Origin: Albifimbria verrucaria
Taxonomy: Eukaryota > Ascomycota > Sordariomycetes > Hypocreales > Stachybotryaceae
NCBI GenBank assembly: GCA_020081605.1
Contig: JAHREC010000011.1
Location: forward strand, 682,001 to 746,000
DNA length: 64,000 nt
Direction of reading: 5' to 3'
Position 1 is the stretch's first letter. Each line of letters starts with the position of its first letter. Positions 12,101 through 24,318 of this stretch are shown here, piece by piece. Below the pieces are notes generated by a model that did not search any database, had not been told where the DNA came from, and saw only the letters and a list, made by a program, of their open reading frames with translations. A program made the position numbers and the translations under genes.

Positions 12101-15046
12101 GAGCATTGGACAGCTGATATTGGTACAGCACACAATGCTCCACCGAAGTCCCCACAGCCATGTTGGCCCTTTGCTTTCCACGAGCATGCCTCTGCCAGCG
12201 TAAACATCAATCTGCGTCTGATTTTTTGTGTCAAAGTCATGATCTGCTGTCCATATCCAAACATTCTCAAGATATGCCGAAGAATCAGGCGTCAAATGAA
12301 GTAGAAGAGATGCAGCAATACAGCGGCTATTCACTTTTCCGGATAGCTTCGGGCAGTCTTTTCAGTAAGCTCAGTGCCTGCCGCACCACCGATGCGAAAG
12401 TGGGTATCTGTAGGGGAAATGGTTGTAAGTTGGGTGCGTGAGAGGCCAAAGGGTTGGAAAACTTACCCCAAAGACCGGCCGAGCCCTGGCCAGCCTCGTG
12501 TACATTCCACTCCATCATGACGGCGCCAGCCGTAGCTCCTTAACGGTGAACATCAACGTCTGGATCTCGACGACACCGACCTGGCCAGGGCGACCGACGC
12601 GAACTGCGACGTGAGGTTTTAGTGAATCGGCGAATTTGGAACCAGTCACCATGATCTGAGGCCAAGCCTGTCCGATAATACGAGAGCCAACTGGGATCTC
12701 GACGGTGTCTTTGATAAGGTAGACCCCAAAAGGCATGTACACAATTGCTGACATGTTGGCAGCAGCGGCAAAGAGATGGTTCAGAACAGCCGTATCGTCG
12801 GTTTGGCCATCACCACGGGCTCCGTATGCTTTGGCATCGAAAATTTGGCTAAAACCAAGATCATCGTACTTAGGGCGGCGCCTCGTGAAGAATTGTTTGC
12901 GAGGGCCGAATACAAGAGAAGAGTCTCGGTTGGGTGACTCAAGCGTCCCTCCATTGAGAAATGTAGTCTTGCCATCGGCGCTGGTAACTCTGCCGAAACC
13001 CCAAGCATTGACGTTGACTGTCTTGGACCCACCAGCAAGCAGGACCTTCTTCTTAGTAGAGTCTTGCACGATGGTGTCTACTGCGTAGAAGCCAGAGTTG
13101 CTCAATAGCAGAGCGGTAGAGTTGTCCGATATTATAGACGTGGAAATTGCCACGCGACCATACCGCATCTGCATATCTGTCACGAGCAGTGAGCCAACAC
13201 CTTGGCCGTTGCTCAGAGGCTGGGCGTAAATTAGCATTAACCACATATGAGAATAACCTCAAAGGACTTACACCGCCCACACCGCCAATAATGGTAATAC
13301 CAATTTGACAATTAGTCACGACAATGTTCTGCATCGTCCATCCCCAATCCCAATGAAGTTGCATGGCCGTCTCGGCATCCTGAAAATAGAGACCACTGGC
13401 TGTGAACTGTTGATTGCCCATGTATGCACTATTTGTATCATGTCAGTTTCAAGCATTGATCTCAAGAAATTGGTGAGGCATACCCAAATTTACCACCAAC
13501 AAAGTAGAGGTCGGACAGGAATCCGCCACTGCCGTTTTCCATGTAGATTCCTTGAAAAGGATATCAAGTCAGTCTTTCATCTTTCAGATACCCATCGAGG
13601 ATTGAGTCTACCTGTTGTGTAGTAGAGGGATCGTCCTCCGGCTTGGTCATGTAAAAGTGAATATTCTCAAGCGAAGTGGCCTGGGCAACTTGCCAATGGA
13701 TAGCACAAACTTGAGCCCACTGCGGGGTTGCACGGATGTCCATAATCAAATTACGGACACTGCGGAGGAAGTTGTTCTGGTTGAGGTACCTACGTCAGTG
13801 AATTAATAGTTGCTTTCATATAGACAGGGCTGTGATAGGATTCCCTTACCACTCCGATGTTTCACCAGTGTACACCTATGCTTTTTGTCAGTACGTTGAA
13901 TCAAAAACCCACTAGGGTCCGAACTTACGTTGGACGTGATCACGCCTAGACCGACAAAGCTAGGGGCGGCAACAATCTTGGGAAGTTCAAACGGCTGTTG
14001 TGCGATATGTCAGAATTCTCTGTCTGTAGACCACAACAATTTAAAATGCCTTACATTGCCAACAATCTCCGTGTTATAGTACTGAATAATGGGCGAGCTG
14101 ACTTTGTACATTCCGGGTGGAAAGTAGACGGTTGCTGGGTAGATCGTGCTACCTGTACAGTTGCCGCCACCGCAACGTCCACCGCTTGAGATGGCTAGGT
14201 TGATAGCTGCAGTGTCATCCGCAACCCCGTCGCCTGAAAGAAGGTCAGTAAGATAGAATTGTCCGGTGCCGGCTAAACTGCTTGCCTTTTGCGCCGAAAT
14301 CCTTGACATTTCGCCAGACCTTGTACCCAGCCGGTGCGAAAGGGCTTGACCCTCTCTGTTGAATAGTAGCCATCCACCAATCATTCGAGCCTCTTTTATT
14401 TAGGCGTTCGTTTTCATGATCACTATGAGTAGGTTCGATAAAATCAGACCCATTACCACCATAACGGAAGGCGGACGGGGTTCCTCCACACGGGACACAA
14501 GACCCGAGCCGTATTGCAGCATTGGAGGCATCATATTAGTGTCCTCGACTTGATTTTTATAAGTATTCTTCAAATCAAGGACAGCCTCGGCATAGTCATC
14601 GCTATCTTCGTCAGGTGGAGTCCAACTCTCCGAGACAAGGCGCGCAGCCTCGATGAGCTCATCTGGTAGAGTATAGCGCATGTCTGATGCAGTTCCGTTG
14701 CCCTCAGAATCTTTGCCGCCTCGGGCCACTAACAGCTTGGCGGTGCTATTGCTGCTATAGTCCAACAGTGGCGGGGCCGTCTGGGTCCTGACCAATTCTG
14801 TAGAATTCAACACTTCCAGCCTGTTCCGGCGAGGGTTCGTGATAATGGCTTTGTTTGCAAGAGCCATAGCGGCTTGGCCGTTGGCAAGAAGTTTAAGAGC
14901 CTTGTCAAGGGACGAATCTCCGTCCAGTTCCTCATTATTCCCCTAGAAACGTGTAGGTGATTGTGCTTGGGGCCGCCATGGTGGTGTGAATGGGCAGAGG
15001 CTAAGAAAGGCGCACAGAACGCAAGAGAAAAGATTGAGATGAGCAT
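9113..15046 (-). CDS. GH55 beta-1,3-glucanase fused to LysM and WSC modules
   Basis: Start ATG at 15046 gives a signal peptide (MLISIFSLAFCAPFLASA). The first half is a GH55 exo-beta-1,3-glucanase with its two beta-helix halves: VKDFGAKGDGVADDTAAIN near 14230-14300, and FDAKAYGARGDGQTDDTAV near 12800, ending in the family's ENVWIWTADHDFD and AGLYSFFSRYDQ segments. After about 11310 come three LysM-like modules (QYGNTCDFLALRYNV; DPEDSCSSVDF; KQGDDCAQILVRNH), then four WSC modules (RFGCYSNKT; SLGCFVQDP; YFGCYSTEK; HIGCFSHET, each with CxCG or CNC and a CAGD/CGG end). Introns include 14234-14285 (GC-AG), 13995-14054, 13876-13928, 13790-13849 and 13551-13611. Apparent single-base deletions break the frame near 14944, 12540, 12355, 12160, 10606, 9950 (two) and 9375. 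Stop TGA is at 9113-9115. It probably hydrolyses 1,3-glucan while anchored to chitin or glucan. The fusion is inferred because no stop-plus-promoter gap separates the parts. Confidence 0.78.
14234..14285 (-). other. GC-AG intron in the glucanase gene
   Basis: Read on the minus strand, the exon ends ...GCAAAAG, the intron opens GCAAGCAG and closes TTACTGACCTTCTTTCAG, and the next exon starts GCGACGGGG. Removing these 52 bases restores the GH55 motif FGAKGDGVADDTAAIN exactly, with a branch-point-like CTGAC 13 bases before the AG. No GT donor at a usable position gives the motif. Confidence 0.75.
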
Positions 15047-16277
15047 CTTGACATGGAGATGCAAGTCAAGACGGCCTTGGCATGGGGAGCTACCAAGATG
15101 CCAAAGATGACATGGAAGTAATCGTGGCAGATTTGAACATAAGTCGAGATGGAAGTAAAAGGATAATAATGCGCAGACTTGTCCTATTTGCCGCGCTAAT
15201 AGCGGGATGGTATCGGATCCTATCTAAACTCAAAGGTAACCTGGTTCCAATAAAACCAAGCGAGCAAGGCGACCTCGGCATCTTTGATTTGATGTGGAAC
15301 ATTATCTCCGGAACGCGGGCTTCTGTACACACCGATGACACCGTAAAGGAAATGAGAGCGAGTTCGCCGAATGCTTCAATTCTGACCAGCTGGACGTTGT
15401 TGGTGGCTTCTTTTCCGCTCTTGTGACCGCCATATGCGATCCATTTACGGGGCCTTAATTTCACCTCCACAACTTATTAGTTGACTCTTCCGCAGGAACA
15501 AGCACGATGCAGTAGAGCCATTTTATCAAGGGTCCTTTTGCATTTGTGAGCTACCCGAGGCGGGGCCACCGCTGAATGTGCAGATCTAGCGCCAACAATT
15601 TGATCCGATCTCGAACTAGCCTTGGCTGGGCTGAGGACGGAGCCCTAGTAAGTTCTGCAGAAGGCTTAGCGGTAAGGGTCCAGCCTCAGTCGTTACAACC
15701 AACAAGTTCCACCAACCCGTTGGAACCAACAAGCTTCACCGTGCACTTACGACCAACAAGCTCCACTACGCCGTTACAACCAACAGCCTCAAGCCTCAGC
15801 CATTACAACCAACAAGCTTCGCCAAGCCCCAGAACCAGGCTTATTACCCGTTTTGGACTGATACAGGATCTAGAACTCGTCTTCTAGTCATCATCGGGAC
15901 AAGAACATGGCCTGTGTGATTTGCCGCGGCTCCATATAGGAACTGAACTGGTTCGGGCCGGCAAAACCCTGTACAGGGTTCACCTTGGCAATCTCCGAAT
16001 CTTGGCATCTCCAGCATGAAGGGTCCAGATATCGACTCCGCAGGTGAATGGCATGATGCAAAGGCAACTATTGGCTAATGCCTATGAAAATTGGGCATAG
16101 AAGGGCGTTGGATGAGCGATATCGTGAACATGAGGGAACCGAGACCCATGCGTTTTGAACGGAGCATTCTGTCCTTCTCCGAAAGCTCTCTAAAGCATTC
16201 CTGTCTTCAAGATATCTTGGGTCCGCTGTTCAATCTGACCGTTCCAAGGACATCAGCCTTGTTGGCATGTTAGAACC
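15047..16277. promoter_or_regulatory. Shared divergent promoter, glucanase and chitinase
   Basis: About 1.2 kb separates the two start codons, which face away from each other, so both genes are probably driven from here. The open frames inside have no protein-like features. The stretch at 15691-15830 carries five near-repeats of a CAACCAACAAGCTYC motif (separate entry). I cannot place TATA boxes with confidence. Confidence 0.6.
15691..15830 (+). repeat. Five CAACCAACAAGCTYC motifs in the shared promoter
   Basis: The motif recurs as TTACAACCAACAAGTTCCAC, GGAACCAACAAGCTTCACC, TTACGACCAACAAGCTCCAC, TTACAACCAACAGCCTC and TTACAACCAACAAGCTTCGC, spaced about 22-35 bases apart. The first and last copies are also preceded by CAGCCTCAGTCG and AAGCCTCAGCCA, a higher-order repeat. 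It may be a decayed minisatellite or an array of transcription factor sites. Confidence 0.7.
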
Positions 16278-19200
16278 ATGGCGTCAAGCACTCGCCTATC
16301 CGCTCTCTTTGTCATTCTCTTTGTTGTCCTTCAGTTCCTGTCGCTCAGTGTAAGTGCCGCTGACTGCAGCAAGACTAATCTCTGTAAGATAGGATGCTGC
16401 AGCAAGGACGGGTTCTGCGGAACCACCAGCGCACATTGCGGTACAGGATGCCTGAGCACTTGTGACTATAAGCCACCGCCTACAGAATGCAGCGCAACAA
16501 AGCTCTGCGCAACTGGTTGCTGTAGCAAAGATGGCTTCTGCGGCACCACGGAAGAGCACTGCGGCAAAGGATGCCAGAGCACCTGCGACTTCAAACTTGG
16601 CTGCGACAAGAACAACCCATGCAAGGACGGCACATGTTGTTCCAAGTTTGGCTTTTGTGGTTTCGGCCCAGACTGTAAGTCTCCAAGTCAGGCAGTCACT
16701 CTCTGATACTGACTTTGTGTAGATTGCAGCAAAGACAACTGCGTAGCAGGATGTGATGCAAAGACTTTTTGCGATCCTGGAGGCTACGGATCTGAGTTTG
16801 CTGAGCATTCAAAATGTCCGCTGAATGTCTGCTGTTCAAAATGGGGGTGAGTCAGCCGATCCGGTGGCCTTCTGCGCAAATGATGGATCAAAACAAGCTA
16901 ACAGCACACAAGTTACTGTGGTTTGACGGAAGAATTCTGTGGTAAGAAAGAGGTCAAACGTCCTTCTTGCTCGGTCAACAACCAGCCTTTCAGAAGAGTG
17001 GTGGGATACTATGAAGGATGGGCAACCGGAAGATCCTGCAATCAATTCAGGCCATCAGACATTCCCGACGGTGTCTATACCCACATCAACTTTGCTTTTG
17101 CCAGCATTGACCCAAACACTTTCAAGATAGTCCCGGCCGCCAAGGGAGACCCGGAATTGTACCGCGAGCTGACGAGGAAGAAGTCAATCGACCCTAACTT
17201 GAAGGTGTTCATCGCCATCGGCGGCTGGGCTTTAATGACCCAGGCCCTACTGCCACGACTTTCTCAGATATTGCCCGGTCTGAAGCCAACCAAAGAACCT
17301 TTATCTTATCCCTTATTTCATTCATCAACACATATAACTTTGATGGTGTTGACATCGATTGGGAATATCCAGAAGCTCCTGACCGTCAAGGACGCGGCGA
17401 AGATTTCGCCAACCTCCCAAAGTTCTTGAATAACATTAAAGCCGCCTTGAGACAGAATGGTGCCAGGAATGGCTTGAGCATTGCTATTCCTGCTTCATAC
17501 TGGTATTTGCAACATTTCGATATTGTCAAGATCGCCAAGTATGTTGATTATTTCAATGTCATGACATATGACTTTCACGGTAAGCATCTCGCTCCTCGGC
17601 TATTGATATCATGCTGAAATTTTTAACCTATAGGATCTTGGGATACCCCTGAGTCGTGGCTGGGCAACCATCTCAATTCTCACACCAATTTGACGGAGAT
17701 TGCGGACGCTTTTGACCTGCTGTGGCGCAACAGGATTGACCCTGAGCAAGTGAACATGGGACTCGCCTTTTACTCACGCACCTTCACAGTCTCTGACCCC
17801 GGTTGCATGTCTCCTGGTTGCCTTTTCGACTCGGGCGGTCCAAAAGGTTCATGTTCTAACGCTGTTGGGGTTCTATCTAATGCGGAAATCTCACGCATGT
17901 ATCCCAGTGTAGCGGCTCATGTTGAGCTTGACAAAAAGCCGCGGTCAAGATTCTTAAAACTCGCCGGGAGTGGATGACTTTCGACGATGGAGATACCTGG
18001 AAACTCAAGCTCGACTTTGCTCGTAGCCAGTGCCTTGGTGGTGCCATGGTCTGGGCCATCAGTCAGGATAAGACTGATGGAAAGTTCTCCAAGCAACTTC
18101 AGGCCGTGACAGGCTACAAGTCTCGGGCGGTAGTAACTAACGTAGTAAACGTTCAACTTCCTGGCGGTGTCTTCATAGATGTACAGGTAAATGATGCTAG
18201 CACCGACATTACAAAGGATCAGTGCCGGTGGACGAACTGTGGCGAGGCTTGTCCTAGAGGATGGCAGCACGTAAGGCGGCGTGATCCCCATACAAACGGT
18301 AATGGAGAGCACATGTGGGATGACACTGGCTGCGACTCCACCGACAGTAGGGCATTTTGCTGCCCTCCAGGCGAACAGCCCTTGTGCCAGTGGCTACATT
18401 TTAACAACGGGAAATGCGATCCTGGCTGTCCAGCCGACGCTGGCGTCGAGCTGGCGTCGACCACGATTGGCTGCAACAACCATCAGGCGCAGGTGGCATG
18501 CTGCCGCGGCGACATGCCAGCCATGGATGTTTACCGCAAATGCACGTGGGAGGGTAAGGAGCCAGAATGTGCCCCAGAGATGGGATTCCCGGGATGTGAA
18601 ACGACTGCCAAGGACGGTTACGATTCACTGATTATCTGGGGTTACAACGGCAGTGGCGACCAGGTTTGCACAAATAGCCAGAAAGAACGCGGGCCTAGGG
18701 CATATTGCTGTGACACATCGGACGAAGAACAGGCTCACTGGACGAATTGCGAATTATATAACGAATTTGCAATGGACACGAGTCATATCGTCGGTACAGA
18801 ACACTGCACTGGAAAATGCCCAGGAAACAAAATCAAGATCGCTCTACAAAAGAACGAAAACGGAATGCCAGGCTGTCCGGGTACCACTCAGGCTCACTGC
18901 TGCGAAGCCCAGGTGACTGTAACGGCCGAGAGTAGGGAGAATAAATTCAGGGAGGCTCTGGAAGCTTGGGTGAAGAACCCGACCTGTCCGAATCCAGACA
19001 AAGGCTCTCATCTCGCCAGGCCACTCCAGTCGAGGGGAACGACAAGGCAACCATAGTTAAACGCGATTCGCCGCAACCTAGCGAGGACATGGTGAGCGAT
19101 ATGATTGAAGTTATCATAGAGAACCCCGGGGCTCCAAGCTAATCTATCATATTCAAGAGGTGTGGAATGACGTCGTTCAACCCCGATGGGAGGCTCTTGG

Positions 19201-20700
19201 GGCCGCAACATTGTCAAGCTTTTGGTACCCATTAATAGATGCCCTTGAAGACATCGAGAAGTCGAGAAGTCTGGCTGCCGCTTCCACGCTATGCAATATG
19301 GGCGAATGGAATAAGGAACTGAAGAGCAGTAGCATGGAGGACGGGATCCACTGCCCCTTACCAGCACTGGCTATCATCGATCCGTCCCTACGGCTGAATC
19401 CGGACGATACCAATTCGGACGAAGCGAGTACAACGGTAATCTCGCCATTCGGGTTTATGGAGTTTCCCTTTGATATAATTGACTGGTTCGGGATTGAAGA
19501 AAGGACTGGTCCAACGCGCGACTTCCAAGTCAGGTGCCCAGGGCGAGGCAAGGTCACGTTCCCAATTACGTCTGAGAAGTACATCAATGGCGGGAGTGGT
19601 GACAATTTAGCAAACGCAAACAACGACAAGGACCGATGGTACGTGAATAACCAGCTAGGAAATTGTTTCGGTTTCGGCATTGCGGATGATGGCGGCAGGG
19701 ATAGCGAGGACTGGGTTTGTAAGTGTATTCTTTCTCCTGGAGTCGAAAGGGATGATACTAACCCAGATCAGCTGAACACATTTTGGAGCTCGCAACAATC
19801 AGGAATTTCATAGAGTACACCACTTTCGGAAAGATAGATCCCAAGCCAGGTTCTAAATACAGCCGACGCCTTCTGGGGTGTCCTTTGAAGGCGCAAGAGC
19901 ACCGTGCAGCATGTGGGAGATTGCGTTCCGCAATGGTTTCAAGGCTTGGACGGATAAGGGAAATAGCGTGACGCCCATGAGAAGATTATTCAAGGGGATG
20001 GGGTCGGAAGAAGACCCGTCCGATATGGTTAATTGCGAGTCAAAGCTGAACGGCATCAAGGCAAAGGTAAGTGAACGAGCCTGCAATCCCTGACGAGAAT
20101 GTCCCTGACCTATTTGTCCACAGGTCTGGGGTCTCCAAGACCCCGTCTCCGTCAGCAACTGGGACAAGACGTGTGCGAAATTGGACCAAAAGAGTGCCGA
20201 GACAGCAATCTCATATCTTCAGCTGGTATGTACAAATCTTAAGACTTTTTCCGGGTGGCGGACAGGACACGACTAACCAGTGATGGCCATCCAACCAGGT
20301 TTACGGAGTTTGGCAATACCTCAACGCCCCATCTGTTAAAAATAAGCTCATCAATACTCACTTGCATATAGTAGAAGTTCTTGAAGAATTTGAAGATGCT
20401 TACAGAAAGCAGTTCGGCGGACCAGAGTTGAATCTCGCGTCCATCCGGTGGCGCGAATACATGAGTTTTCATTTTGATAGAATGCTGACTCGGAGCGAGG
20501 GCTGGGCGAGAGGACGCTTAAATCGGCTCTTAAAAGATTGGAGAGGAAAGCTCGTCAAAACATTGCAGGACTCCGTGAAGAATCCTAACCTAGCTAGCGA
20601 GATCCACATGATATGGGAGATCATCAGCGCTCTCCAGAAGCTCGAGCTAAGCTTTGAAAGCACCTTTGACTTTGATGACCATATCTTCCAGGAGAATTGA
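16278..20700 (+). CDS. Chitin-binding GH18 chitinase, killer-toxin-like tail
   Basis: ATG at 16278 starts a signal peptide ([17 protein letters not shown]). Cys-rich chitin-binding (hevein-like) modules follow, with repeated [10 protein letters not shown] and CCSKFGFCG. The GH18 domain begins [14 protein letters not shown] and carries the catalytic DxxDxDxE motif ([11 protein letters not shown]) near 17345, then MTYDFHGSWD. The C-terminal 850 residues are Cys-rich ([12 protein letters not shown]...CCRGDMP...YCCDT) and resemble the tails of subgroup C chitinases, related to the alpha/beta subunits of the yeast killer toxin. Introns: 16675-16722, 16847-16912, 17580-17633, 19719-19771, 20067-20123, 20226-20298. 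The frame is broken near 17232 (T run), 17935 (A5), 19130 and 19870, all consistent with one missing base. It should cleave chitin in foreign or own walls. Divergent partner of the GH55 fusion. Confidence 0.85.
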
Positions 20701-21242
20701 GAAGTAGGTGCGAGACTGGGATTGAGTGTAAAATAAATATAGAGCCCATAAACTATTGGGTCTACTTTAGGAATGTGTACAATATATAATTAAAAGAATC
20801 ATGTTTCTTTAATGCTATTGGCATATTTGCCAAACAGTCGGTTCTTATTATTTACCTAAGGGGATACGGCAAACCAGCATTTCAAAAGAAAAAGAAAGAA
20901 AAAAGAATAAAAGAGATTACTATAGAGGTGTTGGATGGCAGCCCTCTACTTAAAACCTCCGCCAACAAGCGTGGTTGTGTCTTCGCATATTTGGTCCATC
21001 GACATGCCAAAGGAGGCAAGCCACCTGTGCCTACCAATCCTATAGTGGGTGTAAGCTACAGGTCTAGGGAAATTAGGACTCCTCTCTGGCGCCTAGTCAT
21101 GTCCTAGTGGGGCTCTACCCTGCCTCCACCGTGAAGGGAAAAGTCACGTACAGAGTAGGGGCAGATAAATTGCGTTCACTCCCCTCTCGAGAGCTGGCCT
21201 CCTCCTCTACATTTGTCCCATCACCCAATTTACAAGTCAGAA
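20701..21242. other. Intergenic after the chitinase
   Basis: No gene is supported. A purine tract (AAAAGAAAAAGAAAGAAAAA, about 20885-20905) and AT-rich sequence suit a 3' end and a short promoter for the next gene. Confidence 0.45.
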
Positions 21243-22600
21243 ATGGCACCAGATCCGATTTTGCAACGGCAGCTTGCCGAAACAAAAGAACGAGCAAGAC
21301 GAATTCAAGAGGCATCTCCAGAGGAGAAAAAGGCCAGGTATGAGCAGCGCAAGGCGAAGCTTCTCGAGTCTCGCAATCAGAGTGTTGCTGGTCGGGATCT
21401 CGTGGCCGAAATCCTGTCACATCCCGACCCTAGCAAGATACCCGATATACACACTGCACGGGAAATTCTGTTCAACCGACCTATTTACACGCTTGAAGAA
21501 AGACCTTTACTAAAACGCATAACGAACAATGCTTTTTCACAGCGGGACCATGTGGTTTTGGGAGCCGCGTATCCCGAGAGAGCTGGTGATAGTGGCAAAA
21601 GTATGCCAGCTCTTTTGGATGCCTGGAAGTTGGTCGTGTGCGACATGCGCTACATCGGCGAAGGAACAAATATACAGGAGGTATACGAAACTCAGCTACG
21701 AGAGGAGGAACATCAAACACCCGAAGAGCGCGCAAGAGAACGCATCAGGCGTGAAATAGAGAAAATGGCCCGCAGGAATGCCAAGTGGGTTATACCCGTG
21801 CTTGAGAATCTAAAGGCAGAGGAGCTCGCCAGGATGGAAGAGGAAGAGGAAGAGGGTGGTGCCGCTCTCGCGATATGGAAACAAGTGTCTCCTCCTCCTC
21901 CAGCCTGGGTTCAGCATATTGCGGACACGCAACAGCCGTGGGGTTTTGTTTTTACAAGTCTGAACACGTTCAGAAGAAGTTCGGCCGTAGATGGGACAAG
22001 GTTTGGGAAACAATCCGCCAGAGAACTTACAGTATAGCCCTTCCGGATGACGAGCGTGATTTGAGCTTTGCCAACTTGGAATCTGTTCATTGCAGGGGCA
22101 TCTATCTACCTTGGAGCGGCTTTGGACAGAACACTGGGCTACCATGTCTGAATCCGACATTTTGGCCAACGACGATGCACTAAGACGGTAAGCCGCTCTA
22201 TCTAATCAGGAGTATCAGGCTCATTATATCACAGGCATTTCCGAGATTCCAGAGAGTCTCTTGAATCTCCTAATATTCTGCGGAATACATTTATTGTCAT
22301 AGACTCGGAGCCAATCACTAAAGATCTGTTAAAAACGATGGTTTTAATACGGACATATTTTGGGTCTGGGCGTATGACGCTGACTGGAAATCTTCTGACG
22401 AGGATTTGACAGTAGATGGAGAGAAGTATCAAGGCCGTGTCAAAGTGGCAATCACCTGTCTCAATGCATGGTTCTACGCCGCCCGTTACGAGGGTGTAAA
22501 CCTTCAAGATATTTGGCTCAAAGCACAAGACCATCCAGAAAAAATATGGATCTGCTATTCGGCGCCGATGGAACCATGGAACCATGAATCCTATGTCTAG
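21243..22600 (+). CDS. Unknown fungal protein, charged helical N-terminus
   Basis: ATG at 21243 (MAPDPILQRQLAETKERARR) opens a highly charged, probably coiled-coil region with repeated ER/EE patterns up to EEEEEEGG near 21840. A globular part follows (FGRRWDKVWETIRQRT; CLNAWFYAARYEG; PEKIWICYSAPMEPWN). An intron is likely at about 22189-22231 (GTAAGC...CACAG). Frames shift at a T5 run near 21957, near 22100 and near 22330, each compatible with one lost base. Stop TAG is at 22598-22600. I do not recognise the family and assign no function. Confidence 0.6.
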
Positions 22601-23071
22601 TTCAGCTTTTGCTCAAGGTCTTCAGCCTTGGGGTTTCTGAATAGTTGGAAGTCAGTTAGCTACTATTAGCACGAGTTTATCCATTTTACTTTCATATTCG
22701 TTTATCAGCCATTAATATCCCTTTGATATAGAAATGAAACTTGTAGTAATCAACGCAGAGTTATTGGATACAAGGATTGCCACGGGTTACCTCATAGCAT
22801 CATGCTCCAGTTCACAAACGTCATTTAGGCTCGCTCTATCTTGTTTGGCTCTAGACTTTGGAGCGGAGAACACTTCCCAATAGCTAATACTCTACGCTTC
22901 CTGATATAGATCAAAATCCGCCGCTTGGCGAAATGGGACTGTTTTCACAATGAAACTAACCCTAAACAACGACCTACATAATTCTACACCAACTAAAAAT
23001 CGAAAGGTCTCACTGGTATTCTCGGACCTGATGATCTGCAGCTCCGTGATATCCTCCCTTGCTATGAACCG
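22601..23071. other. Intergenic, convergent 3' ends
   Basis: The unknown gene to the left and the oxygenase to the right both end here. I see no open frame or repeat of note. Confidence 0.45.
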
Positions 23072-24122
23072 TTACCTCTCCCTGGTGAGCGACATTGCCT
23101 TTTTAACTTCACACTCCCATGCCGTCAGTTCTTCATCTTCTTTGTCATCATCACCCACACTATGAACCCTAGATCTCATGCTAGCATCGCGCTCTGGTCT
23201 TGCCAAAATAGCCAGGCTATATCGATCCACCGTGCGTTGTAGTCCTGGCGCATGGTTTATTCTGTGCACATTACTACGTAAGACGCCACCCGTCCACTGC
23301 ACCATTGCATCCCCGAGATTCACAATCAAGCATCCTGGACGAGGACGGATCCAGCGCCATGCTGTGGCATCCGATACGTCCGCCCCGGAGCTAGAATCTG
23401 TAACCCTCCAACAACGTTTGCCAATAAAGTGATTGTCCCAAAGTCCGTATGGTGTATCATGCTTGGTCGTAGAGATTCATTTTCAGAGACAGCAAAGGCT
23501 TTAATGATCCGAATAACTGTGCCGGAAGGCTTGGTAGGCGTCTGCAACGAGGTGAAAGTCTCACTTGGCAGAGATAGCTGGATTGCTATGGTGGAACTAA
23601 TCTTTTGAATTATCTCCTGTCCATGCCCCAGGAATGATTTGAATACGGCAAGGTGGTTGTGAATGAGCGGTGGCAAAGGTTGCAGCGGAGTCGTACCCAT
23701 AAGTCCATCTTGTCCCAAATTGAACCATTCAAACCGATCGGGCTCGTTGGTTTCCGTCTTTGCCTGGCCGCGCGGTTTAAATCTTGGCAACCATGAGCTA
23801 TTGCATCATCACACAAGGGCCTACCTACCCGAGGAAGCTTCTGGGAGCATCATGAAGATATCGTTGTTTCACGTCCTCTGAGAGGTCAAAGATGTCCTGG
23901 CTAACACTAAAGAGATGGTCAATTTCCCTTATCATCGTCTCTCCCAAGTCGTCCCCATGCAGATCCAAGAGGAAAAATCCCAGCTTCCGACATGCGGATA
24001 ACATTTGTCTCGCAGTTTCTTCATGTCCACGGTTTAAGCCCGTGAGAGATACTGTATGCATGGGCATCGTAGCGACTTCTTCGGGGAAGGGGGACTTTTG
24101 CGAATAGTTCTTTCGAAGCCAT
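23072..24122 (-). CDS. 2-oxoglutarate/Fe(II) oxygenase, IPNS-like
   Basis: Start ATG at 24122 (MASKELFAKVPLP). The N-terminal half has the non-haem dioxygenase pattern (ARQMLSACRKLGFFLLDLHG). The iron site is visible: His and Asp in HHTDFGTITLL and the distal His in SNVHRINHAPG, with the 2-oxoglutarate-binding RYSLAI a little later. VNLGDAMVQWTGG is the usual segment before the distal His. One intron lies at about 23780-23826 (GTAGGT...CCAAG). Two frame breaks sit in C4 runs (plus strand G4/C4) near 24085 and 23375. Such enzymes oxidise secondary metabolites, gibberellins or amino-acid derivatives. No biosynthetic core gene lies nearby, so the substrate is unknown. Confidence 0.82.
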
Positions 24123-24318
24123 GGTTAAGTTTACTTGAATTATTTGTTTTGTAAATACTAGGAAGGTTAGAGATAAGGTGAAAAACAGAATTGGGATGAG
24201 AAGAGGGGTTTGCAAAGATGACAGACCCAACAGCTGTTATATCGACTGTCATACAATGGCCTAAATAGGAAAATGAGAGGCCAGTAAGCAAAGCGGAAAG
24301 CCTGGTGGGCCTGAGCAT

